Origin: Bryoerythrophyllum caledonicum
Taxonomy: Eukaryota > Streptophyta > Bryopsida > Pottiales > Pottiaceae
NCBI GenBank assembly: GCA_963971425.1
Contig: OZ020519.1
Location: 11,486,028-11,550,027 of the forward strand
Length of the DNA stretch: 64,000 nt
Direction: 5' to 3'
The notes under the pieces were generated by a model. It made no database searches, was not told the origin of the DNA, and saw only the letters and a list, made by a program, of their open reading frames with translations. Positions 1-12,062 of the stretch are shown here, one piece after another (the first letter of the stretch is position 1; every line of letters begins with the position of its first letter). A program made the translations under genes and the position numbers.

Positions 1-102
1 GGTAGCTTGTTGTCTCACACCAGCAAACGTCGGCACAGCTAGGAACTGGGACAAAACCCATGAGTTGGAAACTAAGCCATGATTTCTTTGCATGTGAATT
101 AG

Positions 103-959
103 GGGCTCTCAAGTCGCCACTGGATCACAGCGAGTTGGACTGGGACGAAACCATGGCGGTGAACCTGAAGGCGCCGTGGCTGGTGGCGAGAGCGGTTGCG
201 CAACGTATCAAGGCAGCATCCACATCCAAAATGGGCTCCATAATCTTTGTGTCCTACATCTCGGGCCTTGAGAGAGGCTACATTCCCGGCGTCTCTGTGC
301 ACGGCGCCGCTTTGGCTGGCCTTCATCAGTTGACGAAGGTAATGCTATGACCCCATCTATGTGCTTCATTTTACAACTTATGCTTCTTCTTTCCTTTTTT
401 TTTTGCGCACACACAAGTTGCTATATTGGCAAATTTGTGGCAAGTGTTCCTGTCAAGAAAGATTTTACTTTCACACAACCACTCCCTCTCCACCATCATC
501 TTTGCACTTTCTTTTAATAAGTTATGAAAGATGTTATGGGAAGATCAGCAAGTACCTTATTCAAACCTTGGGTGACTTAATGAAGTTGGTCCTGTGATAA
601 TCCACCACACCTAATTTTCATTTATTTAATTTTTTGACCTTCTAGTAGCCATTAACTCATGATGCATTGGTGTCAATGGACAGTACATGGGGATGGAGCT
701 GGGGAAGTACGGGATAATGGTGGCAGCGGTGGTGAGGGGGTTGTCCGAGACTGACCCAATGCTGGCGTCAAAGACCGAGCAGCAGATGCAAGAGGCGGCG
801 AAGAAGATGCCGTTGCAGCGATGGACGCGTCCCGCGCGTGACATCGAGGCGCTCGTTGCGTTCCTCTCCAGCGACAACGGCCACTTCAGCACGTCTAGCA
901 TTTTCATTGCCGACGGCGGACAGTCTTTGCCCCGGACCCGGATGAAGTCCAGCTTGTAA
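103..959 (+). CDS. Short-chain dehydrogenase/reductase, 3' part (5' exons outside window)
   Basis: Two exons, 103-338 and 684-959, with a 345-bp intron (GTAATG donor at 339, CAG acceptor ending at 683). A pyrimidine-containing acceptor ends at 102, so the gene continues left of the window and the ATG at 60 is probably intronic. The product resembles classical NAD(P)-dependent SDRs from mid-Rossmann fold on: VNLKAPWLVARAV (helix E region), GSIIFVSYISG (strand 5 with the catalytic Ser position), a helix ending LHQLTK, and a C-terminal IADGGQSL, where SDRs have a DGG. The Y-x3-K active-site motif is not there: the region reads GVSVHGAALAG, so Tyr and Lys both appear lost. It may be a non-catalytic member or a decaying copy. 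The family call is secure; activity is doubtful. Confidence 0.8.
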
Positions 960-1259
960 GGAATGTTACATAGAAAAATTCTTGTTCCCGCAATTGTATG
1001 GTCAACTTTGGAAGAATGCCACCCTCAACCGTTTACACTATTATGCACAACTAAGGTAACCCCCTAACGAAAAGTTAAACAATGTGCTTATGAGGAGAGA
1101 GGAAAGAATTATACATTTATTTTTCAGTGATAGCGAATAGAATCACAATTTCAACCCGAGTGATTTCATATTTTTCCAATAAAATGTGAATTAGTTATGA
1201 ATTTTCAAAGTGTGCTGCCATGTTTACGCCACTAGATAACATACTAGAATTTGGTGTTC

Positions 1260-2931
1260 TCAAACATATCTTTCTTGATTGACAAGCGAGGGAGTGTCCT
1301 CCCAAGCTCTGTCAGGCTCCCGCCACTGACCGTCCACCGAGAGCTCCAAACCTTTGTTCTCCGGTTGCCACCAATTCGGGGGAATGCCGAGCGACTCCCG
1401 CAGCAGGTCGCCGTGCTTGTTCGCCAGCGCGTAGTCGCGCCCGGTGACGAGCTCGAAGCGCCTCCGCTGGCCTTGATCTCCGTCCACAAGATGTAAGTAG
1501 GCCTCCAAGTTGTGGCATTCCTTTGGATCCCGCGCGCCTTTCAAGTAAGGCGAGCGAGTATGATCGACGCCAAGCTCAACGCCGACGTGCTTGTAGTAAT
1601 CGAGTTTCCATGGGAAGTTATAGAGCTTCGGCATCGCCTTTGGGACGAGATCGTGCACTTCCACGACGCGCAGCGCCTTGATGTTCATCTCCTCGAACGT
1701 CTTCCTGAAGACGCCGTTGCCGACGTGAGGACTCCCAAACGTGAAGACCGTCACAGGGATGGCCAAACCTCGTGAAGCTATCTCGTAGGCCGTCAGAATT
1801 GCAAGCGCGCCTCCGAGGCTGTGTCCCGTGAGAGTGATGCTCAGATTCTCTCCGTCGTAGAGTGTCAGTAATCTTGTCAATTCCGCGATGACCTGCATTC
1901 CGAGATGAAAATTAGGTTACTTCGCGAGACGAAAGAGGCGACTGACCTGCGTCATGAGATGGAATCAAGCCGCGGCTATGGCAAACGAGATGAGAGCGAC
2001 GACTGACCTGCTCAGAGGCGCTCTTCTGGTTGAACTGCGATGTAGACCGCTTGCAAGAATAGAGACTCCAGAATCCTTTCTCAACTTTCGGAATCAACTT
2101 GGTGGAACCTGTCTTGGCGCCAATCTTGACAGGAACCATTTGGATTTCTGCATCGACCAGCCACTCGATCATCCTCACGGTCCCGCGCCAAGCCACAACG
2201 ATGTCGCGCCTTCCGAGCCGCTCTATCTCCCGCGCTTCCGTGGCGACCGCGACGTATCCCATCCAGTTCGACTCCACATCCCAATTCTCCGAGAATTGCA
2301 ACGCGCGCGGAAGTGGATTCTCGCTCGTCGCGTACAAGTAACGCGTCACCTGGTATCCATTCTCCCGCCTGTGAAGCTTCTCGAACATCCTCTGCTTCTG
2401 AAACCTCGCACTTCCCGCATACTTCGATCGCGTCTCGCTCTCGAAGTTGTCGTAGGTGAGTGCCGCGAAGTCGCCGTAGCGGAGGAGCTCTCTCCTGAGG
2501 TCGAGGTCCAGGGGCTCCAGGAGGCCGCTCCAGCTGTCAGCGCCTTGGATCTCTCGCCACCTGATCGAAAGCGGTGCAGCTCCAACAGGAGTCCTGAATT
2601 TGTAGCCCGTTGACACAATAAACTTCGCGAAATGAAGGCTCCTGCGCATACGCGTTGCAGAGGTGTCATCGTCTTTCGAAGAAGCGAATTCCAAATGGAT
2701 CGACGATGATATCTCGCTTTCAGAGGTACTAGAACTTGGAACTTCACATCGTCTAGAATTTGTCAATGATTTTCTAGCATTGTTCGAGAAGGCCTCCGTT
2801 TCGGTGCTAGATTGATCGAGGCAATTGTCGCGCCGATGTGCAGCTTTTCTCATCACTACAATACCACCTGTGGTTCCACACTGCACAGCCGAGTCACTCA
2901 CAATCTCCATAGCTTCCTGACTGAATGCCAT
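1260..2931 (-). CDS. Phospholipase A1, class I (DAD1/PLA1-Igamma-like)
   Basis: Two exons: 2931-2008 (308 codons, phase 0) and 1892-1260 (210 codons plus stop), giving a 518-residue protein. The intron of 115 bp (2007-1893) has a CAG/GTCAGTC donor. The core matches plant PLA1-I enzymes, which release the sn-1 acyl chain of phospholipids or galactolipids: WREIQGADSWSGLLEPLD, then WMGYVAVA, IVVAWRGT and WLVDAEI. The nucleophile is Ser about 333 in GHSLGGA, with the acid Asp in VHDLVPK and the base His in CHNLEAYLHLVDG, so the triad looks complete. The N-terminal 100 residues are Ser/Thr-rich without conserved domain. A plastid transit peptide is possible, as in PLA1-I proteins, but not shown. 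Length and triad suggest a functional gene. Confidence 0.9.
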
Positions 2932-2945
2932 GACTAGAGCTTCAA

Positions 2946-4132
2946 ATGCGTGGAGCTTTCAAGGTAACCTTCCTCTTCTCAAGCAAAATGAAAACAACTC
3001 AGACAGAGAACTGCTTTAGACCTCACTCTGCTCGTCAACTATGCATTAGTTTACCATTTATGCAGCTGGAAGGATACTTTATTTTCATACGGTGTTCCTT
3101 ACACAACAATAGCATGGAGAGGGAAAATGTAGTGTTCTGATGGAGCATGATTAGCATGCATCAAGCAACCATAACGTCAGTTTGCTTTGAGAGCCGAGTC
3201 ACTGATTTCAGTGCTTACATTGCTTAGAAATCTGCAAATTATTGAGCGATCGCCAGCGCTGGCCTTCCAGATTCAAGCAACAATTCGATGAATCACCCAA
3301 ACTTCGTGGCTGCAGACGCATCGAAGGATGAAGTACTCCATGTTTAGTCTGGGGACCGTGCACGGCAACGAAGGTCGGCTTTGGGCTTGCACCCTTCACG
3401 CATCGCTCAGGAGAAAGGAGATCATGGCAGAATGACAGGAGAAGTTCCAGCAGGTACTAATATGTGAGTTATTCATTTCTTATGGATTGATATGGTCGTT
3501 GTTTCTACACTCTACCCTCTTTTACGACACCTTTTATAACATCGCTTAACCTGTTGAGAGTGGGCGGCTCAATACGTTTACTACAACCCTATATTAAATG
3601 TGTGATTTATTACACCTGTAAAAACAACCTTCCACAAATGAAATCTTTCTTTCCATGAAGAGTCAAAGTTTTCTCACCTTGTTGGAGAAGGTGCAAAAAA
3701 CTTATGCATTAAAAATTATGAAGTCTTGATAGTTTTCCCCAGGTTTGAGTTTTTATGGTAATTTGACGTTGTTAGCTGAGGTTTTGGAGTTTCTTACTCT
3801 TTATTGGTAAGAACGAAAGAAGAAAAGAAAAGAACTCCGGTCTCTAGGGGAGGCCGGTGTGAATAGGGTGTCCGTTCATTCCGTTGCTAAAGCGATGCCC
3901 ACTGGACAAAGGCTTAGCAGGAAGCCCGAAATGGGACTCGAGAGGTGCTAGAACTCAATTTGCATGAAATCCATGAGGAATTAGGCTTTGAGATACGAGG
4001 TTCAGATATGTGCACACATTACATGAACACTCTCCAACAATCATATCATGATTTGGGTTTACAGAACTCTTGGAAAAGCTAGGAATACAACACAAGATAC
4101 ACCAAATACACTAAAATACAATGAATACCTTG
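2946..4132. other. AT-rich intergenic sequence, no gene seen
   Basis: This is the region upstream of the phospholipase gene. The short ORFs here have no recognizable motifs. The proximal 300 bases probably contain the lipase promoter, but I could not place a convincing TATA box. Confidence 0.5.
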
Positions 4133-4644
4133 AATACCATGCCACATACTATGTTGTATTTCACACACATGCACATTGATTTTGGTCTTAAATTTTGATT
4201 GAACTTTGTCTCTAAGACATTTTTCATTGTTTTGTGATTGTTGATCTCTCTCCTCACATACAAAACTTCCGTTTTGATTCGTTTAAGGTTGGAACATTTT
4301 TGTATACAATCAAGTAGATAAAAGCAAAAACATCACCAATAATTGTGTATACATATTTTCTTCACATATGATATGTCAATGCAAAGCTATCAACCTAGTG
4401 CACATGTGAACCACTCTAATTCAAAGTAAAAAAAATCTTGCAAGAATCTATTGATGGTTAAAGTAGTACACCCTCCAAAATCCACAGTTTTCACTACCAA
4501 AATACGGTAAGTTTACACACTATAATCTATTCCACGGACCATCAACCGTTGGATGTTGTGCAAAAGTTCCCCAAAGTTTAGATTTTGTTTCAATTTTGTA
4601 AGGTAATATATTACAAAATACAACATAGTATGTGGCATGGTATT
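4133..4644. repeat. Inverted-repeat-flanked segment (candidate MITE)
   Basis: A perfect 29-bp inverted repeat, 4133-4161 against 4616-4644 (starting AATACCATGCCACATACTA), flanks 454 bp of AT-rich non-coding DNA. The size and non-coding content fit a miniature inverted-repeat element. No target-site duplication is evident next to the arms (TTG on the left, AGA on the right), so either the true ends are elsewhere or the duplication has decayed. Confidence 0.6.
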
Positions 4645-5911
4645 AGATTTAAGTTCAATTTTGTAAGGTAAGATATTAATATTAGGCATTTTATTTCCAT
4701 CAAATCCGGTTCAAAGAAAAAAAATTAGTAGAAATCTTGGTTTTTCTAGAAACATCCCTGGGCAGTAAAGGGTTAATATAGATAGTACTGCTTCAATAAC
4801 CTAGTCAATGTGCATTGAAGCTTACATCATAGAGTCTCTCTTCACTAGTACACAGATGGGATACTGGGGGAGATGTCAGAGAGTCTCTCTTCACTACTAC
4901 ACAAACGGGATACTGGGGGCAAAGTCAAAGTCCTCTTGGGGGCTGAAAACGCAGGCGGCTCATCTCTTCAGTGTGAATGACCCACGCAGCCAATCACAGC
5001 CTTCATACAACTCCGTCATTCATTACCTCATGGGAGCACGATGTGATGGAAGAATCATTATATTGGGTTCTGTATACTGTATTAAGGGAGGGTTAATATT
5101 CGTGAATGCACATATTGAAAATGGTCTCCTAAAACTGCCATGCATCCTCCATATACGTTATACCTACGAGACCTTCTACTTTGTCAAGAACTAATCGTGT
5201 GCATTTGGCATTACTTTTTCTAGAATAAAGTTAATGTGATGTAGGTCATTTTCTTGCAGCAGCTCCCAAATTCTTCTCCATTTCGGAAAGTATTATGGAT
5301 CAAACTTCTCCAATTCCCACAAATTCCGCAAAGGTCATCATCTCAACAATGACAGTAGTAACTAAATTGGTGGTTTCTTCCAACGCCAACGCAAATTGCA
5401 TGTTTCATATGTACTGGGAAAAATTCAAAAAAATTCAAAAAAAATAACTTGCATGCACTCCTTATAGTTACAATAGTCCAATGTTATGTTCGTTGGCTCA
5501 CAAAATTGCTTCCTCAATACATGTTTGGATCATAGTCATTCTATGTACTAACTCTTGCATGTCCTAGGTTCAAGAATTGTAAGTCAACTTCAAGCGGTGT
5601 CATCAATTATAACATCAAACTAGTACTCTCCCCGCATTGTGAACTTGATGGTGTTACTTGTCTTGAATTTGTTGCTTTAAAAAAATCTGCCTAGTCTCTT
5701 GACAAAGTAGTGGTGGTCAAGTTAATATTCTTCATATATACCACGAACTTCACGGTGCTTGTACTACATGGTCCAACGAGGATATACCAATGCGGTTTAA
5801 ATCTGGCCTCTCTAATTGTTCTCCACAATGATGTAGTTTTGTCCTGCACATTGACATCCTCATTACGTCAGTGACTATCCACTGTGTCATATAAAAATCA
5901 TTAACTAGTAC
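4645..5911. other. AT-rich intergenic sequence with a local direct duplication
   Basis: Around 4831-4918 a segment of about 45 bp (AGAGTCTCTCTTCACTA ... GGGATACTGGGGG) occurs twice in tandem. A 128-codon ORF covers it (4808-5194), but its sequence shows no known motif and I do not call it a gene. The segment around 5750-5860, read on the minus strand, follows a plausible acceptor and could be another exon of the B3 relic to its right. Confidence 0.4.
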
Positions 5912-6480
5912 TCAAACTGAGCTTAGCGAACATACCAGCTTTGCACTCTTGTAGTGGGCATGATGGCTACAGCCAAAGAGTTTTGTGAAAGCAGCTCCGT
6001 TAAAGTTCAAGCCACCTCTAGAGAAGATATCCGCCACTGCACCATTTTGTGTCTTTTGGTGATACATTGTCACCGCTAATTTCATGTTGTCCACCAATTC
6101 AAAGACCAAAAAATTGCCATACATGACTGAATTATCTACCGCAAAATCTAGCCATCCTTCTGATATATTGTGAGCAAATCCAAGGTCAGAATTGTCCTTG
6201 ATGTGGTTGAACTCTAGCCACTACTCTTTATCACCTCCCTTGGTATTCACTAATGCAATTGCTCCCTTCGCATCATTGTCATAAAGTTTGACGATTGACT
6301 CCGGGAGCTCTTGCATGGCAGCGCAACATGAAAAAATGTCAGTCAACTACTACATAAACATATAAAACTACAACACCCAAAAATACAAATATTACTTGCA
6401 TCTTTATACAACTTACGAATGAAAACCCGTCGGGCTTCTCCAAGAACATTTCGCTGAAAAACGCAACGTTTGCTGCTGCT
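5912..6480 (-). pseudogene. Degenerate B3 DNA-binding domain gene
   Basis: Read on the minus strand, 6330-5912 gives a B3-type fold pattern: LPESIVKLYD (the LP entry to the domain), a strand ending in KE-stop-W, then GWLDFAVDNSVMYGNFLVFEL. The last segment corresponds to the B3 signature GWxxFVxDNxLxxGDxLVFE. Just upstream, near 6440-6400, a segment ending KPDGFSF runs into a GTAAGT donor, as in B3 genes with an intron between the FF and LP segments. There is an in-frame TAG before the conserved Trp. The minus-strand ORF also passes a GTATGT donor near 5935, so further exons may lie left. Known B3 proteins are plant transcription factors (ARF, LAV, RAV, REM); the subfamily is not resolved. 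Confidence 0.6.
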
Positions 6481-9140
6481 ATGATGGTCTACCTTCGAAC
6501 CATGATTGCAGAAAGAGCATCACCAGTTCCGCATTTTATGATTTTCCTCGACGTCCCTATTTTTTCATTACTTTTTCACTCCTTATCAAAAATATTAGAT
6601 TTTGTCTTGTGTTTCCTGATACATAAATGATCTTTGGAAACAATATTCAACACTAAAAAAAGTTGTGTCTCCGTTCACCTCTACAACTATTCCGCCAAAT
6701 CCTTTCATTATCTTTTCTTTCACACCATCTAATTTACTTTACCTTATGAATCACCGGCTTTCATGCTAAACAAAACTCCACATATCACTACAATGTACAA
6801 TATTCACAGATGTTTTACTACACTGCAAAACCTACATCAGAAGTTGTACTTGTTCATTGCCTTCCCATTCGATGTTTGAAACAACTATTTAACCTCATAC
6901 ATATTGATTTACCAAAGTTGAGAAAACGATACCAACATTCAGATGCTCGTTTACCCAATTTTTTCATATGTCCGTTCTTTGGCCTCTAACACATTCCCAG
7001 CTATTGACCTTTCAAATGATGTACATTCCATGTAGAGAGCGTCTTTTTCTCTGCACATACACCCAACACCACCTGAACACCTGCACTTTTCTTGCATCCA
7101 CATAATCCCATTTCCTCATTTGTTAGACATAAAGAAGCGATCGCTGCAAAGTAACCAATACTTTCATTAAAGCTGATGTGATTCTATACCCCACCATTCT
7201 ACAATTCCACCTTCAAGGCATTGTAAACAACCGCAACAATTGTGACTTTTAAATAGTGTATGTTCTATTCTTATGTCTACCTGAAGTCAGCATCCAACAC
7301 GATGCTCTGTACAAAGCGCTTCCAACTTTGCTATCAAGTAGTCCAACACAAAAACCAATGCACCCTTTACTACAACTATTATCCTCCTCAAATACAACAT
7401 CTTCCTCATTTCTATGGAAGTGAAAGGTTCGTTAATGGCTTTTGTCATATCCCCTCACCCTAATTTACACCATCAATTGAGATTTGTCAAAGTCATAGCA
7501 TGGATATGAAAACGATGTGAACATTCAAGCAAATATTACAGTAATATTAGGAACCACAAATAAAAAACATGTATGCACAAAGTTGATGATTTGTAATGAC
7601 CAATAGAAGTACACATTAAATTTACAAATAGCTGTGAAGGTTTTGGTATAGAATATATTCCTCACCATAGGTTGGTGATTGACATTATGACATAAATAGG
7701 GTATACTAGCAAAGATGTCAGTTACAAGCAGGGCAGAAGTTACTGGTATAAATAAATAATAGAAATACAAATCAACACCCTCGTAACGTAGTGAGATGTG
7801 GGATGTGGAAAAATAGATTAACTATCTATTGAACATGGGCAAAGAGGTATGGGGTTTGCACCCATGAAGGCCATGGACTCCAGTTTCGGTAGGAAAGACT
7901 GGCTACAGTTTTAAGACGTCAATGCAGAAGTTGCAGGCATCTCCATATTTTGGTTTGGGATAGAAGGGAGGAATGCAACTGGTGTAAATACTAAAGGTTT
8001 TCAAAGGAGGAGTGAAGGTTATGCATTCGACTAAACAACCAAATAGAGTCAAAACTCTTGATAATGTACAAAGCGTTGACACACCAAAGGATGCATATGT
8101 GATGTGGGGGGCCGAGTACCTAACCCTTGTTTCACCTCCAAAGAAAGATACAAAATGATAATGAGGTAACGTTCTCAACTTTCTGAACTATATGGCAATA
8201 TTTTCATGCTTAATATCCGTATGCAGTACTATAAATTTGAACTTCCACTAACTTTGTAGACAATGACATTCTATCTTGACGACAATAGGTAGGATGCATA
8301 GAAAATGATCATGGCATGTGTATTTGGAAAAACCCATGATCAAAAGGTCAAGAGGGTGCTTTTGAAAGAAAACGAAGGTGGAGAGGGATGTGTATATGTA
8401 TATGGCCACTTGAAGCATAAGTAAATGGTCAATTAATCGTGTATGGGAAGGAGGTTTATCAACACTTTCAAATGAAATTTGGATGAATCTAGATATTGCT
8501 CGGTGTTGATCTAGATATGTTTCTGTTAGTTTCGATCTAAGTCTTTGTTTCATTTGAGAACTAGTAACATGTGGTACATGAAAGGATCAGAATATGCTCT
8601 TACTGGTTGTTTTACTATGCCGATGAAGGAATCCATACATTGTACTACACAATTGACAAAGTTTTAGTTGTGAAAGTTGTCATGTTGCGTAAAGAATGTG
8701 AATTATGTCGGAGGAAGCGAAACAATGACGACCATGTAATGTTCAATGTAGCAAACTTAAGAGGCAAGCAAAGACATTGGAGTATATACAACAATTGTCA
8801 ATGTCCTCAGCAATATTTAGTACATAGTTTAGATAGACTCACATGTAAGAGAAACACTGAGTACATGGTTTAGATAGACTCACATGCAAGGTAAACATCT
8901 TGTAAAGTTTTTTCGTCATGGTTTGTGTAGGTGCAATTTGCATGGTGTAGTATTTTTACAAGTTTATCATGTCATTCCTAGGTTTTGAATTGCATTCTAG
9001 TTCTGGAAGATTGTGACAAGGTGGCCCAACTAATTTAGGAATTTCAAAATTCAAAATAATTTTGAAGATTGTAAAAATAATACGGGTGGAATATTCGTAA
9101 TATTATAATTTCAAAAAATAACTTAAATTGTACAAAAAGA
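6481..9140. other. AT-rich intergenic/repeat DNA, no gene recognized
   Basis: ORFs of 60-100 codons on both strands have skewed AT-rich composition and no motif. Near 8817-8885 a segment of about 42 bp containing GTTTAGATAGACTCACATG is directly duplicated. Nothing else is supportable here. Confidence 0.5.
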
Positions 9141-9152
9141 TCAACTACAGGG

Positions 9153-9215
9153 TTGTTCGGCCGTCCGTCCGTCCGGTAGTGTCCGTCCGTTCGGCTGTCC
9201 GTCCAGTAGAGGCTG
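9153..9215. repeat. GTCC/GTCCG short tandem repeat
   Basis: Imperfect tandem copies of GTCCGTCCG interrupted by GGTAGT and GGCT. It lies just left of minisatellite array A and could be its decayed margin. Confidence 0.6.
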
Positions 9216-9334
9216 TTGTTCTTCCGATAAGGGTCAACCCTGGTTTGACCATGACTCGAGGTAAATTAATTTACCCACTGCCACAAAGGTGACTACGTGG
9301 CTGACACGTCGATAACCGGGTCGCGCGCATTTAG

Positions 9335-9735
9335 ACTGGGGGGCGGGCGCGTAAAGGAGGCGGGCACGTACGGAGATGGGCCAGGCGCGTACCGTAATGG
9401 GCCGGGCGCGTACAAGAAAAGACCAGACGCATACAGGAGAGGACCAGGCGCGTACCGTGAGGAGCCGGGCGCATACAAGGAGGACCGCGCACGTACCGTG
9501 AGGGGCCGGACGCCTATAGGGAGGGATCGGGCGTGTACCGCAAGGAGCCGAGCGCGCGCGGTGAAGGGCCGGGGGCATACTTTGAGGGGTTGGCACGTCC
9601 GACCAAGTGCGCGCGCTCGAGATGAGGGTTGGGCGTGTTCGTGGAGGGGCTGCGCGCGTTCGTGGAGAAGGTTGGGCCGGGCCTGTGTCGTTTGGGGGCG
9701 TGCGCATACGGGTATTGAATTCAGAGGTCGCGCGT
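9335..9735 (-). repeat. CpG-rich 21-bp minisatellite, array A
   Basis: About 18 imperfect units with a 21-bp period. On the plus strand a unit reads like GGGCCGGGCGCGTACMRNAAN; on the minus strand it is the same CCCGGCCC-spacer-TACGCG consensus as arrays B-E. Because 21 is a multiple of 3, both strands carry long spurious ORFs with seven-residue repeats (GPGAYRN-like), which I do not call genes. It lies beyond the 3' end of the kinase-like unit and points left, as if it belonged to a further unit whose gene I cannot recognize. Confidence 0.85.
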
Positions 9736-9905
9736 GCTCTCTCACTGCTTAACATGCATGAGCTTCATGTCGCAATGTGTATGAAAAATGTTAATCTTTT
9801 ATTTATCACGAGATGGGCAAAACACATCATTACATCACAATGCTAGTACATATTGCAAAATGATCAACAATTTTCCTTCACTATCAATACGCTAAGTCAA
9901 AATTG

Positions 9906-11515
9906 CTATATCTCATAGCGGAAGCAAGCGTCCGGAACTTTAAAGTTGAATGGTTTAGCCATTAGCTCGTCAACCACTTTGTAGAGTGTTGGACGTTTGA
10001 TTGGATCTCGCTCTAGTAACTTCTCGATCTTCACTTGAAAAGCTGCGTAGTTGACGGTTGATTTGAAGAATGCTAAGTCAGATTCTTTCTCCCAAATCGT
10101 TCTAGCCATCCACCCAACGGAGTACAAATCGACGAGCTGGGTTTATTGGTGTCGCCGCTGCATCACATCCAATGCCGTTTCCGAATCTTGTGGGCCGAAT
10201 TTGTAAAACAACTCTGGAGCTACCCAATGTCGTCTACACCGTTGATTGTCAAGCTTCGTCTCAGTCCCAAATCCATATTTCGATGGCTCTTCGTATGATA
10301 CTCGGCTCGCAATTCTCCAATCACAAACACCAATGAAGACGGACCCTGGTTTCTCTAAAGGAAAGTGGAGAAGCACGTTTGTGGGAGCGATGTCATTGTG
10401 AATGACATTTGCCTTGTGGACTTGGGCCATGGTGCACATCAGAGCCCAGGAAAGTCTTGCTCTATTCTTCCAAAAGGCTAAGATTTGTACAGTATCCTCC
10501 GCCGAAATGTATGGAGCTGAAAGGATTGAGTTGCTCGAACCGTTGGATTTACCTTTGAATCGACGGTTTTAAAATGGGCCCAACTACCACCATTCCACCA
10601 CAATGTGTACGCCTCCATATTCTTCGTATTCACCGCCCAAAACATTATAACTCCTGGGTGTGCAACATGACATATCATCGCCTCGTGAGACCGTTGTCAA
10701 AATTTCTCCTTCGGATGAGACGCCGTTGGCATTTTCCTTGCAAACTCCATGTATGCCAAAATGGCTCTCACACCCACAATGCGGACCTTCCGAACCTTTC
10801 CGTATCCACCAACGGCGTCATATCCAGAGAGTCCATAAACTCTGATATCATCTGGAAGGAATTGCACGTTATGCAACATATGCGCCTCCATGGCCGACTT
10901 CATTGCTTGTTCATTCCAAGGCATGCCTCTTGTACGAGAGCTTGAAAACCTGCCGATGGTGGTCTTCACACCTTCGAGGAACTTGCGGAGTTCCAAGTCT
11001 CAAGGCTGATACTCGCCCCCACGAGGTTTTTTCACCTCACAATCGAATACATGCGAGGCATTACTTGTGCATTGAGTGATTACTCTCTCCATGAATGAGG
11101 CATAGTGGTACATGCTGTATGCATCCTTGAACGATTCAGAACTCTCCAGAACGCGCTCGAATTTTGACTAGAGGTCGGTCTGTAGGCACATGATTCCTGG
11201 CTTTCCCTTCTCCAAATAAACTTGACGGAATCGCACCACATCAGTTTCACACCATCGACGGTAATATTGTATTGCCACACCTCGAAGAAATGCAGTATAC
11301 TCCTTTGGTGGATAACCGGCATCCTTCTCGTGCGTAGACATTTTTTGCTTCGCCTTCTTCGACGGTGCCTTTGGTTCATCGGAAGGATTGCGGCTCGACT
11401 CTACAACGCTAGTAGGTGGAAGCTCAGATGCATCTGGAGCATCTAAATCAACATACATGGGCCGCTTTCCAGTATTACGATCAGTGGCCATTGCAATAAT
11501 CACAACCCTACACAA
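9906..11515 (-). pseudogene. Unit 0: protein-kinase-like gene, decayed
   Basis: The likely start is the ATG at 11491 (product begins MATDRNTGKRP); an ATG at 11515 is also possible. An acidic/basic N-terminal part precedes a kinase-like half: a glycine loop (DAVGGYGKVRKV, near 10800), a catalytic loop VIHNDIAPTNVLL near 10390 (HND in place of HRD, with Asp and Asn kept), a CDWRIA segment where DFG is expected (Gly replaced by Arg), WVAPELFY (APE) and YSVGW (subdomain IX). The frame is broken by stops at 11168 (TAG), about 11000 (TGA), 10697 (TGA) and about 10143 (TAA), and by one frameshift near 10515. Conserved kinase motifs mean it was once coding. It faces a TATA box at 11664-11658. Confidence 0.7.
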
Positions 11516-11657
11516 ACTAGAATTTTTTTAAAAATCAAAACCTCCCCCGGACCCAATGTGTGGTGGCCCCCCTCTTAGTTCCTAACAAAGTACGAATAGT
11601 ACTAGGACAAGGAGCCACTTGAGAGGAGCCTATATGATTGAGATTAGAATCTGTTCC

Positions 11658-11664
11658 ATTTATA
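11658..11664 (-). promoter_or_regulatory. TATA box of unit 0
   Basis: TATAAAT on the minus strand, about 170 bp upstream of the unit 0 ATG and about 30 bp from the edge of minisatellite array B. The mirror-image arrangement exists on the other side of the array (12063-12069). Confidence 0.6.
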
Positions 11665-11689
11665 GTGAAATGAAAAACCGTAGCCTCGC

Positions 11690-12060
11690 ATGCGCGTGAC
11701 CCAGACGCCACGTGCCCGGCCCGTTCCCGCTCGAGCCCGACCGGCTCCCGTACGCGCCCGACTTGTTCCCGTACGCGCCCATCCCGTTCCCGCACGCGCT
11801 TGGCCGTTCCCGCTTGGGCCTAGCCCGTTCCCGTACGCGTCCGGCCAGTTCCCACATACGCCCAACCTTTTCCCGCACGTGCCCGGCTGTTTCCGCTCGC
11901 GCCCGGCCCCAAATTCCACGCGCCCGACCCTAGATCATACACGCGAGACCCCTGATCCTACGTGCGAGGCCCCCAATCTTACGCCCGAGACCCCGAATCG
12001 TACGCGCGAGACCCTAGCATACGCACCCGGTCCCCATACGGCATGCACGCCCTTACCAGA
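11690..12060. repeat. CpG-rich 21-bp minisatellite, array B (between divergent units)
   Basis: About 17 units of 21 bp with consensus CCCGGCCNGTTCCCGTACGCG on the plus strand; the right third drifts to CGAGACCCC-spacer-TACGCG. It is flanked on both sides by TATA boxes pointing outward (unit 0 to the left, unit 1 to the right). Long ORFs inside it are repeat artefacts. Confidence 0.85.
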
Positions 12061-12062
12061 GG

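Noticed and set aside
4808-5194. 128-codon ORF
   Set aside because: No motif, contains a local DNA duplication, atypical composition; likely chance.
9293-9755. Long overlapping ORFs (150-173 codons) on both strands with seven-residue repeats
   Set aside because: They are produced by the 21-bp minisatellite, whose period is divisible by three; open in several frames at once, with no start context or domain.
11690-12060. Minisatellite tract considered as a CRISPR array
   Set aside because: Plant nuclear context, 21-bp contiguous units without unique spacers, no cas genes.
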